Source: Hemibagrus wyckioides (lineage: Eukaryota; Chordata; Actinopteri; Siluriformes; Bagridae). From it: a stretch of DNA of 64,000 bases. Location of the stretch: NCBI RefSeq assembly GCF_019097595.1, contig NC_080718.1, positions 19,446,157 to 19,510,156 of the forward strand, given 5' to 3'. The notes beneath the pieces were generated by a model. The model was not told the DNA's origin, ran no database searches, and was given only the letters and a program-made list of their open reading frames with translations. A program made the position numbers and the translations under genes. The stretch's first letter is position 1. Each line of letters starts with the position of its first letter. Below, in pieces: positions 40,175 through 55,800 of the stretch.

Positions 40175-42252
40175 CTGCACAAAGACAAAGACAAAGGGAA
40201 GGAAGTGCATCGCTATTTAGACGTTTTCTGAATACTGTAAATGAATCTAGTGCTACAGAAACGACTGTAGAAGCTCTGCTTATCTAAATAAAGGTTGCCC
40301 AGATTTTCCTCATGGTTACCCAGAGAACACTAGTGTGTATTACTATTCATAGGTATTGAGATCATTTGTAGTTTAGTGCTTTGTAAAGTGTGTCAGGCAC
40401 TTACACTGCTCTCAGATCATTTGCCAAATATACTGGATTACACTCTTCATTTTGTGGATGTATTCACACATGAACATCTGTCCAACATCCACTTTTCCAA
40501 ATGTGACCATATGTCACTGTTTAAATACTTTTTCAGCTGTGGACAAATAATATATATATATATTTGCCTGGAAAACTATGCTGGTAGCCTATATAATATA
40601 CAAGGGTAGAGCTAGCTAGCTATAACCTTAAGTGTATTAATGCAGACTAAGAAAATAGTTCTGAACCTTAGGGTTGCATCGTTACATAACCCTACTTACT
40701 CCTTAATCTCAGATGTGGAGTGGATTTTTACCAACCATGATACATACTTCTGTGCATCATTGACTGATACATTGACTTGAACTTGACTATTTATAAAAAA
40801 TTAAATCCTAGATTATTATTATTAATATTTAATTAGCCCTCATTCAATTTGGAGGTCATCTTAAGCCCATTTTACACCAAACCAACATGTCCAACATACT
40901 ACTGGTATTAATAAACTGTGACCTTTTTACACCACAGTGATTTTTTTTGTTTTTAACTAGAAACATGACAAAATACAACATTTTTGACAATAATCTGTCT
41001 AACATTTCAGTCTGTAGTCTGCCATAAGAGCGCACACTCTAGTGCCAGTTAAAGTCCAAATTCTGTGCAAGAATTTCATCAGTGTTTCCACATACTAGTA
41101 TGTTCCTGATTTATTTCCTGAAATAAATAAAAATCATTCAGCATCATGGAGAGTTGTGATGTCTGTCCTGGCTAGTGATTTGTCCACACTGCTATTTAAA
41201 TTGTCTAATAAAATGTTATTTAAAGGCAAATTATCATATTTGGATGTTTAAGATGGAAATATGTGTGCTGATTTAGGAAAAAAGCAACAAGTTTATAATA
41301 ATCTGAACATTACTATGGTCGTTTTTATCTTATATTTATATAACTGCTCCTCACTCTGCCTCTGCTGATGCATGTCTCTCTCTGCTTCTGGTGTAAAATG
41401 GCTTTAACAGGCCACATTTACTAACAGCAACAGCTCTAAACCTGACATTTTGCTCTGGTGTGGGAGTTCGAGAGCAGAGCTTGAGCTCACTCCACAATTT
41501 AGCTCAGCAGGTCTTCATTAGCAGCAATTTATCTCTCATTCAAAACACTGCATTCACGCTCGCTACTTACGTTTCAGCATGCAGAACTAAACCGAGTCTA
41601 TTACAGCTGAAGTACTATTCAACTAAAAAGAAAGCAAATGGCTTTATGATGAATAGTGTGTGTGCAAAAGAAAAAGAGCTTACCTGTCTGTACTGCTGGG
41701 TTCTCTGTATCATATGCATGTACATATTGTAGGCCAGGTTGGCCATTTCAGGCATGTCCTTTATTACCTGAGCAGGCCCGGTGGACCGTTCCTCAGTCTG
41801 TAAGGAAAGACGAAGACAGAGATAGAATTTAATTTCCTCTGACATTATTGTCCAAGTGTCTTCAGCACTGTATGAACTACTTTCTGTCTATGCAGACTAC
41901 TGGGCAGGACCAGACGTCTACTGCATCCATTCGAGCCACACAGGAAAAATGAATATTCTGTAAAAAAGCCAAGTGCCCTCGGAATTGTAGCGTCTGCTAT
42001 TCAGCACGGCAATTTATTAACAAAATGACATGCATTTTTTGGAGGCCGCTAAAGTACATTTATGAATAATTCAAAAACTTTAGACATCTCTACACATTCA
42101 TCATGAAGGTACAGAAAAACAGCATGGACATCTTTCTAAATGATTTTAGTACGCATAAATAATTTGTGTCTGCTGCATTATTGCACTATAGGTCTCGTAG
42201 AACTGACCAACTAAACTTCTGTTTAAGAGAAGTGAACAGGCTGTGTGAGGGG

Positions 42253-42283
<31 letters not shown>

Positions 42284-45200
42284 AGACCGCCACACCCATT
42301 GCTACAGTAAATCTAAAAATTCTTATTGAAATTGCTAAGTCTATTATCATGGTGTTGATTAAATGCAACAAAATGGTTTTGTATCAAGATTCTCCCCTGA
42401 CTAATTAACTATTACTATATTTTTCTATACTTGAACTTCTTTTGTTTCAGGAACACAATACAAATATCTTGATGTGCTCACACTGACCAGGCAGCGGTCA
42501 TGCCTGCCGTTACAACAGCGGCCTTTCTAAGAGCCTATACTTTTAGGCTACACATTTCATTCAATATTGTGGTTGGGTAAATAGTCTGGTGAAATTTACA
42601 TGTCAGTTCAATGTATTGTTTTGCATTTTAAACCAAACAGATTGTCATAAAGCAGCTTAACAGAAACTCAGGTGTAGATTTAGATCCCTGATAAGCGAGC
42701 CAGATGTGACAATGTAATGGAGATGACAAGAGGAAGAAAACTTTAGATAAACCAGACTCAAAAGGGAACTTGTCTGATTCAGTAGAGACTTGTCTGAACA
42801 GTACTCAAAGGGTGTTCATTATGAGTGTATTGTGTATACAGCCCATGATTACAGCATTGGATTTTAGTGCAAGGCTAAAATAATTCTTTGGTTATGTTGT
42901 GCTAGACTGATTAACTGGCCTTGGACGACTTGACAGCTTGACTGTCATCATAAATCTTTCTACGTGTGTACTCACGGAGTTGTAGTACTCTTGAGGTCGA
43001 ATGTGCAGTTGCAGCGGCCGCGCAGTCAGCTGATTGAAGGCAGGCGTCAGCTCGAAGCAGTTCTGGAAAAGGGAGACTCGAGCAAAGATGTAGAGGCCCA
43101 GCCTGGCTCTGGACATAGCTACCACTAAACGGCGCACATCTCTGCAGACACAAGGTAAAGATGGTTGAACCAGAAGAAAAAATGCAACATACAGAACTAA
43201 CAGTGAGGAGGAACAAGAGAAAAGGCACACAATTACAGGATTAGATGCATTTAATAGTAGGTAGTTAGCCCTTCCTGATAAGAGCAAGCTCAATAAAAGA
43301 TGTTTTACAGGCTGGAGTGCAAGTCCTCATTAATGAAACCAATCAGGTTCAATTGGAAAAAGGCTGATAAGGCATCCGGTGGTGCAATGAGTCAGACTGC
43401 AAGCCTTTTATCACACACTGCTCTTTTCTTTAGTACCGACTTCAGTTCTGCATCTCCTCACACACACACACATACTGTACACACACAAGCAGGAATGTAG
43501 CGACTGGGAGAAAATGCAATATTATCTTCGAATGTTGTCTGCATATGAGACAATGTGAGGAGAGGAGACAGGGATCACAAACAGGGATCAACTACGGAAA
43601 TAGTGTCCATAAAAAAAATAAATAAATCAATTGGGCTGTAATCTCATGCAGTTCACTAATCAGCATCACAGTTGCAAATGTTATCAATGAAAGGATGAAT
43701 GGAAGAATCTGATATAGATGTAAAAGATTAACATTAAGATGTGTGTGCGCATGTCTTTAGATGACTGGAAGAAATATCAAGAATGAATTAGAACTTTCCA
43801 CATAAAAGCCTCAAGCCAAACGTAGAACCTTTTATTCGTTCAAGTTGAGGAAAGGGGTCTTTCACATGGCTGCAGGTCCCATCAGTCTAAAAAGAATGAA
43901 CTACCTCAGACTTTAAAAGTATCAGAGGAAAAAGTAGTGCTGAGAGGACTGACAGTAAACGGTTTTGCTTCAGCTCGGCATGTTTCTGGAGACGATTATA
44001 GTCTTCTAGTGCTTTTAAGGACATTAAGCTAGCAGAGCACAGATACAGAGCCATAACTTATTCATTAGGCTAAAACTCCATTTCCAGGCTGCAGGTTCAG
44101 TGTGCTGTGCTGAGCATGTCTCAGTGCTCAGAGTAAACACACCATAAGACAGTAATAATTCTTCCACTGAAAAAAAAAAATGCCGTGGCGCTTTTTAAAT
44201 ACTTCAGATGTTTATTAAATATGCAGCACATTAACATAGGAGTCACAAGTATTAAATTGCTGAATGTAAATCATAAGGCTTTTCTGTCACACACACACAC
44301 ACAAAGCAGCATTTATATCCAGTGCTTACAAGGCTGTGAAGCCTTCCACTGCTTGATATTTTGCCAATCATTCAGTACTTGTTCCTTATAGTCATTCTGT
44401 TCATATCAGCCCCCATAACACTTCTGACTCTGCATGGGGTAACAAGTGTAAGAAGGATCAACATATTTTTTTCCCTGCTGGAATGGGGGATAGGTGGGTG
44501 AGGAGGGTCAACATGGCAGCATTAAAACTCAGCAATTGTGTACAAAACCAAAATGCTTACCTCAAATGTCCTACAGCTTTGGTGCGCACCAGCGAGAGGA
44601 TGATGTAGTCATTCTGCTGACCCTGAAACCTGTCCACTGTTGTTACCTACAAAAGAACATCCCAATTTTTTTTAAAGGCAGTCTGCTGTTCCTGCTTACC
44701 TGATTTTTCTTATTTGCTATATAGGATATATATGTGCATAAAGACACACCTAAACAGAATGAAGTAGGCAAAAACCTTAGATGCCTTAGACTGTTATTTA
44801 TCTGCATGCACACCCGAGTTTTCCTGATCGGCTTTTCGACACGATCAGGAAAACATGTTTAGGGAAATGAAGGAAACAGAAAAGAACCCAAGCAGGTAAA
44901 CTAATCCTCTTTTTTAAAAAAAAACCCTAAAAAATGCACATTTAAAAAACAATTCTGTACATAAATTTGTAAAGTAATGCTGCAAGCTGCTATACTGCAC
45001 AGATACTATTACACACACACAACTGAGTGAAGAGAGAGAAGCTGCTGCAGGCTGATAAAATCATTGCAGGTTATCAGAGCGCAGTTGTCCTGGGTGCTTC
45101 TGTCTGATCAGGGCATGATAAACAGAAAAAAATGAGACCCCGCTAAAGTGCTCCCTGACAAATGGGCAGCACTTTTAAATAAATCTCAGGCTTGAACTAT

Positions 45201-46840
45201 TTCCAGACATCCAGTCCACCGAGACAATCTACTGCTGGGGCCTTTTGGTTGACAAAGGAAGAGGAAAAAAATAAAAAATAAATGGAGGGGGGGCATCTAT
45301 TTACAGCTCGGTGTTGCTATACAGAACAGGTGCAGCACCGCAAGCAACAATATGCCATGTTACAATAGCAAGAAGCAGTGAGATCTGTAGGTTTAGACAG
45401 GCCATTTCAGCTCCGTCTACAAACGTTCCCTCAGATGCCCTGCTTTTCTGAACCATCAACACAGATCTTGGCTGAGGCAGCCATGCCCTACCCCTGAGGA
45501 CCAGCCTTCAGAAACATGATGGACTAGATATGCCATGCGGTTTTGTCCAAAATGCTTTGCCCTGCTTTTCTCCAGCTGGTACAGCATGGCAGGGCATTTT
45601 ATTATTTGCCTTCCACACACTGTGGATTATATTCTGCTCAAGGGCATGGGGAATCCATGCCTAACCTCAAACTTAAGCCAGTGCACGGTAGGTCAAAGTG
45701 CAAATCCTCTGAGCCTCAGCTCAATCAAAACCTGCTGATGAGTAAAGGTGCTCCTGAAAGAGTCCATGAGAGCAGAACATACTGATAATACAAGCTTCTT
45801 CCTCTCATTAGCACCCTCAGCCTGGGATTGGAGCAGGTGATGCCTCTCAGCAGATGGTCACTGAAGTAAAAGATTTATTGGTGGGTCTCCAGCAGCGACA
45901 AAGTCTGCTTTGGCCTGTCAAATTTGCGATGTGCAAACCTAAATGAGACTCATTAAATGTTCTGTTTTAGCAAACTCTGATTTAGCAGCACCTGCAAATG
46001 TGTCCTATTCCACCCGAATACGTGTCTGTTTTCATGACCATATAAGATTCACACTTGCTTTATTGGTGATTGGTGTCCGTGTGGCTGAACTCAGAATCTA
46101 TTTCACACTGCATCCACATTACCGCAATTTTTCATCAAAAGGCATCTTAACAATTTAAGAGCTTGAGTGATCATGGGAAAAGCACAGAAGATTTTAATAT
46201 AAACAATCCTCCCAGCGGTAAGCAGCTGAAAGCCTTATACATATTTCTCCACACTCATGCATATGTAAATGTGGTGATGTTTTTCTTTGAAGCTGCACAT
46301 AGTTTGTGCTTCTCTTTTCTCTAGAGCTTGTCTAGAGTCTAATAATAATAAAATCTGCTTTGCAAAATTATGTGTGTTTGCTACTTCCTTTCTTCTTGTC
46401 ACTAATTAGGGCACTTGCAGCAGACTCCTGAAATGACATTTGTTTTGTTTTAGCAGTTCTGACACATTGTCAGTAGCGTTATGGCCAGATGCAGGCCCGG
46501 GTGACTGTTCTGCAGTTCAGCACATTCTCGTCGCTGCTCTATTTCTCTCCCTGTCACCTAAATGAATAAACCTGCATCTCCTGGAACTTGAAAGAGGTAC
46601 AATCTTCCATGTACTGCTCTATCTTCACAGGCTTCCTGTTAAATACAGGACTGATTTTAGTTTTTTAAGCACTGCATTAATGTAAACTTCATACTTATAA
46701 CCTCTGCAATCCCCGGGCTCATTCTTTGTGAATAACTCCTGTGATAACGCCCTCCTGAATAATGGTGTAATTGAGAGCACATGGTAATGTTATTTAGGAT
46801 AGAGACACATGCCCTGCCTATTTGTCTGTCTCGCTCTCTG

Positions 46841-46882
<42 letters not shown>

Positions 46883-49800
46883 CTGAAAGATATTTAGACA
46901 AACACTGAACTCTATATTCTCTCTATAGATGAACACCTATATTGGAACATTGAAAGACGCGTTCCATTCTTCTGTTTCCCTAAAAATGACCGTCATGCTA
47001 TCTGATGTATGCATGCAAAGTATATAAGCATTCGGCAGAGACAAATGTATGTGAAAGATTGTGATTACTTTGCTGGGCTGGCCGAAGAAGGGGTTGTTGG
47101 CACACCGCTGGTTGATGACGTCTCGGATTAAGTGCTTCTGACCATTGTATGTAGTGAGGATGCTGATGCGCTCTGCTGGGTAACCCAACAGCCGCATGTA
47201 CATGTACAGAGCCACCGAGTATTCTGCCTCAGCAAGGTTCTACACACAGAAAAGAAACAACGTGTTAAACACAATAGAAAATATGACAAACTGCATGAGA
47301 AACTTGCAGAGCTTTAGATACAGATGTGAGGAAAGAGTCACATTAACCTGTGGTAGTATAATGATATAAACCAAGAACAATCGTTAAACATGCACACTGT
47401 GATGTCAGTGGCAAACATAAGGTTGCTTACATGGTGGAATTATAATATGTATTATTATGTATGTATCATAAATATAAACAAATCTGGCTTTACAAATCCA
47501 TGACTTTTATTCACGCACTCCGTTTTAATTTGCCAGTATGTTCATACCTGGAAACTGATTATCACTTTATAAAGCCTGTTACATATGTGCCCTTGACAAA
47601 GCTTGATGTCAGAAAGTCTTTAGCTGTTGTATAACAGTACTGTCTCTCTCACGCCTTTGGTTTTCGCTCTGCATGTGTTCACATGCAAGGTGATCTACAG
47701 AACTGTGTACTGATTGGTGCTGCTCCATGAAGCAGCGCCTATTATATTGTATTGTACTGTCTGTCATGCAATGCTTGCACTTTATGTTGTATTGTGTTAG
47801 TGTACTACCACAGCACTGTGGTTCTGTAGAAACGATGTTTCTTTTCACGGTGTACTGCATCGGCTAGATATGGTTTAAATGACATTAAAAGCTTCATTAC
47901 TTGAATTGAGGAAAAATCATTTCATCATCATGATTTTATTACTTTTCGAATCAAAGGCAACTGTATGTGGCTAGACACAGTCAGAAATCATATACGTACT
48001 GTGCGTGTATGTGGGGTGTAAGTGAATGAATGAGTGAGTAAGAAAATGATGGATTATGCTTTTTAATGTTCAATGACCTGCTGCTGAGCCATGCATTGAA
48101 ATATAATCATCCATTGACAAAGCAGAGTGACAAAAAAGACTAATAAGTCTCAGTGGTGGTGAATTTCACTCTCGTTCTCCCCCCCCCCCCCCCCTCACAC
48201 AAGGATCATCTGGCCTCTCAATCGTGAACAGCTGCAAACAACGCCACAATTTCAATAATGCGGAACATCTGAATAAGGCGAGCGAGCAGTAACGCTATTT
48301 TTAGAAGACTGAAATACTTCATTAAAAACAGATTCAATAAAAGGACCACAGGGCAGCAATTAAAACTTCACAAAACTAGAAATAAATAGGTTATGGAATC
48401 CTGTCACAGCCTCTCTACAACCCTAAAGCCCTGAAAATGCCAACTCCCAAACACCAGTGTATTATAGATGCGTTTCCTTTACAAACACACTTTAGATATA
48501 CGTGTAGATAGGAACCTACACACTAATCACCATAAAGCGACAGATAGAGGCTTACACAGATAATCTTTGATGCACTTGAAGATAAGTGGAAAAACAATCT
48601 TTCATTAATTGTCATATGAGTCTTAAACCGTGTTTCTGTACACATCGGTCAGACAATGGTACGAGAGCCACCGAAATCCATTTCCTTTTTTTTTGCACAA
48701 CAAAATTACAGTGAATGCTGTGGTCATTTTTTCTTTGTGCACAAGCACAGTTGTTTCCCCAATGCTTATTTCAGCTCCAGAGCATTCACAAGCCCATATG
48801 TACAACAAAAAACACACACTGACACTCAAAGACAAGAACTCTTGTGGTTGTATACAAATGTGATCTAATGTGCTGCAAGTGAAGAAGCCTCAGTAACCAT
48901 GGCAACAGCATAGCTTCAAACCGACGGCTCAGTGTGAGTGCAGTTTGAGGACAGACATGTCACTGAGAGAGAATCTTATAACACAAGTGGCATCATCTAC
49001 GCACTAAAGCATTCAGTAGACACAGCAAACCAACCCACAGACACAAACCACATACACAGTGGCTACACACTCACTCTGAATAATAGCTCCAACCTCATTA
49101 ACATTAACCTCAACAACCCTGTAACCAAGCAGACTCACCAATTAGCTAGCCACAGGAAAAAAAAAAATCAATATTTCACATTATTGTTGGTTAAATGGAG
49201 TCATAAGCCTTGTTTAAAAAGTGACATTTACAAGCATAGGAGTCTCCTACTGCACCCGACGTGCTAAATCTAGAGCCACTGAGGGTGAATGAGATGGAAC
49301 ATTAGTGTAAAAGTACTTTGACTAATGAGGTGTAACTAATGTACATTAGAATAGCGGCTGGCTCGTTGGCACAACGCTGCTGTGGTCGGAGCTCCACGGA
49401 GGCCTGATGGACGTTTGTTCAGCTGCTACAGGGACTGACTGTGCAAACACTAGCTTCGTTATTGCTCCTCAAGTGATCCCTGCCCGATTTTACAGCTGCT
49501 TGAATGTGTATACTCCATATTTGGAACAAAAGAGAACTCTCAGAATGAAACTTGTGTGACAATCATGCCACATGTATCAAGCGATTACCACTTTTCACGT
49601 GAGAACAATGAAAACCTTCATCAAACGCAGAGATGTACAAAAAAAAAAACAAAAAAAAGAGAAGTAAGACAGTGTCTCATGGGAGCAATTCACCTCACAG
49701 GCCATAGCAGCTTTCAGAGTTGTGTTAACTGGGTATTGATTAATCATAATTAAACATAACCCTATAATGAATCATGTATAATTGCTCCATGTTAATAGAA

Positions 49801-52800
49801 ATCGGTGTGTGATGTAAACAGAGACCACCACTGACCTGGTAGAAGTAAGGATTGGGTTCAGACTCCCCGATTCCATTGAAATCCTCCACATTGATGAGCT
49901 GGAAGTCGTAGGCGAAACCTGGGTTGGGGGCCTGGAACTCAGGCTGACTCTGAACATGAGGAAGGTTCCCAAGCTGCTTATAGCGCCAGTTGTACAGATT
50001 ACACAGACTGCAATAAATGAACAGAACAATTTCATTAACATTAAGGGACAACACAAATGTTGACAAATACATGGAGATGTTCAAAGAGCTAGATTATGAG
50101 GAAGGAGCTGTAACACATGCTCTTTTAATTGGTGAAAAAGAAGCAGACCTGGCACGAGCTCGGCCCTGAGCATCCAGATCCACTGTGGGCACTCCTAATC
50201 TCACAAAGCGTGTGAACAGAGATTGCTCCATGTTGGAGTATTTCTGGAAGGCCATATTCTTAATGACAGGAGGAAGCTGGTGATGATCACCAATCATGAT
50301 CCAGCGCTTCAGACGACTGTAGCCATCCTCTGGATTCTGTTACAAAAAGAAACAGAAAAGAGAATGTTGGCTCCTGATGCTTAAGCTTGAAGGCATCTAA
50401 TACCATGATACCACATTTACAGCAACTAAACATACAATCCAACTGTATTAAATGCTTCAGACAGGGGTGTCCAGTGTTATCCTCAAAGGGCTGCTGTGGC
50501 TGCAGGTTTTCATTCTAATCAACCATGACCACACGTGAGTCCACCCATTTAATTAGATGAACTTTAAATAGACTCAGGTGTTGCACCCACACTGACCCTT
50601 TCCAGATAAGATCGGACACCACTGCTTTAAAGCCAGATTAACACAACAGTTCTGAAAACACACTGTGCAATAGACGTGACGCCTTGACGTGATCCTTCTC
50701 CAACACCTGACTTAATAATTAACAGATATTAGAGACAGATGAATCAGGAAACCACTCAATGTCATCAAGAACAACAATCCTTAAACAGACGCTTTAAACC
50801 AACCCTTTTACTGTAATGTGCAACATTAAACTGAATCTTGTGGTCTCATGAGTATTCAGTCGGTGCAGGGACAGGTGGCAGGGTGGAGAGTACTGCCTTG
50901 TTGTGACAACACCTAGCAGTGTGGGTGAGTGTTAATGCTTTATACGTGCTGCTTTCCAACAAACAAAGCCCCCTCCAAGGGTAGTCACATGCTCCAGCAA
51001 TACACCCAAAATCAACATCCTTACTGAGCAGCAACAGTGTTACAGGCTGACTCACATTTCAAACCCCTGTCAATGGCACATCTGTGTTTACTCACTGCTT
51101 TGCTACTCTGGGCTGATTTAGTAACCTTAAAATAAACTGGCTGAGTCCTTTATGGCACATGCAAGAGTGGAGCACAGAGGTCTGTTCTTATAGGGATTAC
51201 AGCTGTAATAAAGGACTTGGCAGTGCAAAAGCTCTTAACTGGGAGTTAAACTCAGGAGTCAAGCATTATCCAATCAACGATCAAGAGGCAATGCAGGAAA
51301 AATTAGCAGAGGGCACATTCATCAAGAGGGAACTTAGCGAAACCATGCAAGAGACCTAACAGAAAATCAGATTTATAGCTATGTTGAGTTATGGCTAACA
51401 ATACTGTCTGCGATAAAGTGAGAGAGACTGAAGGCTGAACATAGGAGAAGGTTATACCTGCAGTAGGAGTGGAATGAAAGTTTCAATCTCCAGGATCTGA
51501 GCTGCTTCTTCCATCAGGATGTTGTCATACTGGAACAAAGGAACATGCCATCAAACGTCATATATATAAATCTCTGACAGCCATGATATGGAACGAAAAA
51601 TTTCCAGCTAAACTTAATCTGTGGATTCGAGATCTTATGCATTATTTCGCAGTTAGGGGAAAAAAAGATATCTTTATGTATTGATGTTTTGATGCTATTA
51701 GAAAATACAGACTCTCTTGCAACATGTTTTAACTTGTATAACTTTTATGACTTGTGTATATTTTGTGTTATATCTGTAAATTATTCATTATCACTATATT
51801 TGCCATCCATCGTTTTCGTATAATTAAGCTGTTTTGTATTTTCTATTTAAATTTTAACAATGACACAGAGTGGGGACAGATTTTTTTTTTTTGTCATATG
51901 GAACTACATAAATAATGCAGTGAATTTTCCACAAATTATGTGGAACCTGTTTTTAAAATGAAAACACCCTTCAACCCAGAAAACATCCATTCATTTCAAT
52001 ATAAGATCCGCATGACTGAAGTCGACATGGTGAGGGAGACCTTTAATCCAAGTTCAAATCTTCAAAGTGTGACCAGATACCAGAGTTATCATTGTGTGTG
52101 AAGAGTTACCTTGAAGCCCAGCTCCACCAGGTCATGGCGTTTGAGAGCGGCGTGCGTACAGGTCATGGCAATGATTTTAGCCTCTTTCACCAGCAGGTAT
52201 TTTGATCTGTCCAGTCCACTGCGCAGCAGCTCAAAGGCCCTGAATTCCTGTACAAAAACCCACAATTCAGTCAGAACTAAAGTTTCTCGCATCTAAAACT
52301 ACATAAGGATTGAGTGTGAGATATCATTAGATCTGCTGTTTATAATAGGCAGGTGCTGGCTGTTGGATATAATTTTATTTTGTTCAAAAGAATTTTGGCT
52401 TGCAGCTAATTTTTGAGATTTTTCTGGTAATACTGAGCTGCCATCACAAATTATAAGCAAACCTATGATCTATAGCCAGATGCTACACAAGCAGTTGCGA
52501 CTGAGACCACTGCATCATAAATGTTTGATGTGTTACTATTTTCAGTTTAATATTAAACTGATAAAATCATGCAATATTAACGAGGATAATTTTAACCCTG
52601 GCCCATCACTAGAGGACAAACAGCAGCCGAGCTGCTTCCTGTGCTGATGCTGGAATGTGAGAAACAACATGAGACAAGCTCCGGACCAGCCCTGCTGCAG
52701 CGTGTTTTTGAAATACAAGAGTCAGACATTTATTACAGTCATGTCTTGTTGTCAGCATCTGCCTTATCAAAGACAGATAACATAACTGGCAGTGTGGACT

Positions 52801-55800
52801 CGCTTATTCTTCTCTGATAGAAAAGCACATCTAGAAGGAAAAAAAAACAAAAAAAACAAGCTTCTCACAAAAAAAAACATGTCAGTACAGTGCTTTGGTA
52901 TCAGCTCGGGGAAATGAACACATGCAGAGGCAGAGATATTACTTCAAACCAATAAATCGGTTATTGCTTTTTTGAGGCCAGTGCTCCCATAAGAGAGTAA
53001 TGCTTTTGTTATCTCTGTATAAATTCAGGCCTGTCCCTGATGGTTGAGATTGCAAGAGAACAACATATGAAAAGGGATACGCAGTGGGTAGGTGGGGATG
53101 GGAATGGCGATGGGGATAATGCTGTTCATCAGCAGACAAGAAAACTGGGCAACAGTAGGTATCACGCTAAAGAAATTTATCACATTAAAAGGGAGAGGGA
53201 AAGTCATGAAGGACTGATGGAGGGTATATGTTACAGAAATGTCACCATTCTTGTCCGTGTCAACTGTCTAGAGCGTAGTCCACCCTAACTAGAAGGAATA
53301 TTTGAAATGATTACATTTTCATTTTAGACACAGTAGTTTTTGTAGTCAGCTTCTCAAGCTTACCCATTCCCAGTGAATTTAATTACTCTCAACTTAATTC
53401 AAACTAATTCATTTTGCTTCCCTTATGAATACTTCACAGACAATTTCTAACCGTTGTATGGAGACTTTCTGTCAACACTTGAAGTCACACTGAACTACGG
53501 TGCACAACTCCCCCACACACTTACTTCCAGTTGGGTGAAGATCTTGCGGATGTGACGGTAGCAGCCTTCTGCTATGTCCATGTCCTCCTGGTAGCTCTGT
53601 CCCTTAAAGACAGGCTGGGGTGCATTTGAGAAGTACTTATGGAAAGGGAAGTGTGCAGCTACGTCCTGTACACCCACCTCCCTGCTCTGTTTGGGCCTGA
53701 CCTTGCTTATGTATTCCTCCCAACGTGACATAACCTGCAAAGAAAGGACAAAAAAAAGAGAAAGAAAGAGAGAGAGAGAGTGTATTTGTTTGTGAGCTGT
53801 ATCACAGCCTCTGGCATTTACACACACTATTTACACATCACTGCTAAATAAGCAGAAGTCATGCTACCTTGATTAATTAGTAGCATGTATGTCTGATTGT
53901 CGTAACATGTATGTCTGACCGCAGGTTTTAGCATTGTTTAGCTCATAGCATCATTGTTATTGATATATGTATCGCATATCAGCTGATCTAAGCACCGAGA
54001 ACTGAAAGACGGGAGAACACAAATTCAGTGAAAACTGAGGAGGAAAGGATCAAAAATAAATAAGCAAATAAAAGCTCTGTTTAAAGGACACAAGCATGCT
54101 GACACTGACTTCATGGATTTAAATGTCTGAAACCTGATGAGGCACATATACAGGGTTCTATAGAGACTGTATTTGCTACATTTTCTCATCCTCTCAATCC
54201 CGCATCCCTCTTTGTGCATCTCACCACGTCATTCCCTGCTAAACCTGCTTTTTTATGTTTTCGTCCATGTTGGGTCTGATTTTCACCAGCCTCTCCATAG
54301 CACTGCGTGTTGGCTTTGTTTTCTGCCCAGCAAGGAGTGACTATTTTGGGTTGTGCTGCTGATTCAAACTGAAAAGAAGGTTTGTCACTTTCTTTTTATG
54401 TTTCTGCATGCAGTCCAATTAAACAGGCACAAAGGCAGATTTGTTTTCTCTGAGTGGATGCCAATCAGTAGGGAGCATCAAGGTCTTTAGAGGTGAAGGT
54501 ACCTGATAAAGGTAAAAATGGCCGGCCGTTTCACAGGTATAGGACACATCGCCCGGGACACCGAGACTCTCCTGCAAGCGAGCCACTTCTCTGAGTAGCT
54601 CCAGCCTTCGAGCCAGCACATAGTTCACTCTTCCATACCTGAGGTGAAAAACAGTATAATGTCAGAGCTCTGATGAACAGATAGTAGCACTGATAATCAG
54701 AAGGAGTTACTGAGTAATCGTCGACATGAAGACAATGAAATCAAACGACAGCTAGGAATAATCTCCTGTCTACGCACAACAATGCAGAGCAAACACCTAA
54801 AGTGCTAGTGTTTTCTTTAGGGGATCACTGATGCTTTGTAGCAGCTTAAAGGAAATGCCAATAATTTGAAGTACGACAAAACTAAAGCCACGATGTGATC
54901 TCACAGCCTGTGGACATACTGACTCTTTTATTAATCATTCAGCCTCCTCAGTACAGCTCATGGTATGACACACATCAGAGCTCACCAGAAAAACACTCCA
55001 TTTATCAAACAAGTCATTCAAGTAAGCAATTGTGTGATGGTGAATTATAACGCATGGAACATTAACTTTAGGGACAAAAGTCAAAAAAGGACATTAGTAA
55101 ATGGGGGAAAGTGATTTGAAAAGCTAGGCTAACACGATTACTAGGTAACACCAGGACAAGCCATGTAATCAAGGATCATGTTAATGTAATGTAGGTATTA
55201 TTAGAGATCACCAAGCTTCTAAGCACATGGTTTATTAATGCATAACTACATGCATCACACTGCCTTAATTTCATGTAAAAAGTAATTTCCTGTAGTTAAA
55301 TGTGGCCTGAACATTGGGAAAATGCTAATTCTGGTTATATTTTAATAATGTTAAAACAGTGAGCTTTTTATTGTTATTTGGCAATGTTTTTATAGTGCGT
55401 TAAGTTTCCATCTTTGCATTTACAAGGGCTTTTCATTTTTCATGATCTGTACTGCTGATTCAATTCCTTGCCTTCGCCTTCCTCTTGCCATTGGGTTGGA
55501 AACTCGGCGGAATATGAATGCTGTTATCCCTCGTCGTCTGCGTCTGTCTGGCTCTCACGCAATCTGCATAATGCAATCGTGCCTATCCAGAAGCAGATGC
55601 AGTCTCATTTATCATTACGGATCTTGCACCAACAGGCCCCTTTGCTTTCCATTACCATGCCAATATTCCAAATCTCAATCTTGCTTTAGTGGATGATCTC
55701 ACCTGGATACTGTAGACTTGTTCCAAAGAGCTAGTACTGTAATGATAAAGGTCCTGTTCTGTGCTTATCCCAGGACAATACACTCTTACTAAATCCCCTT

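Noticed and set aside
39725..40231. 168-residue plus-strand frame rich in Leu and Phe
   Set aside because: It is the antisense of the acidic last exon of aqr, whose Glu/Lys-rich codons read as Leu/Phe on the other strand.
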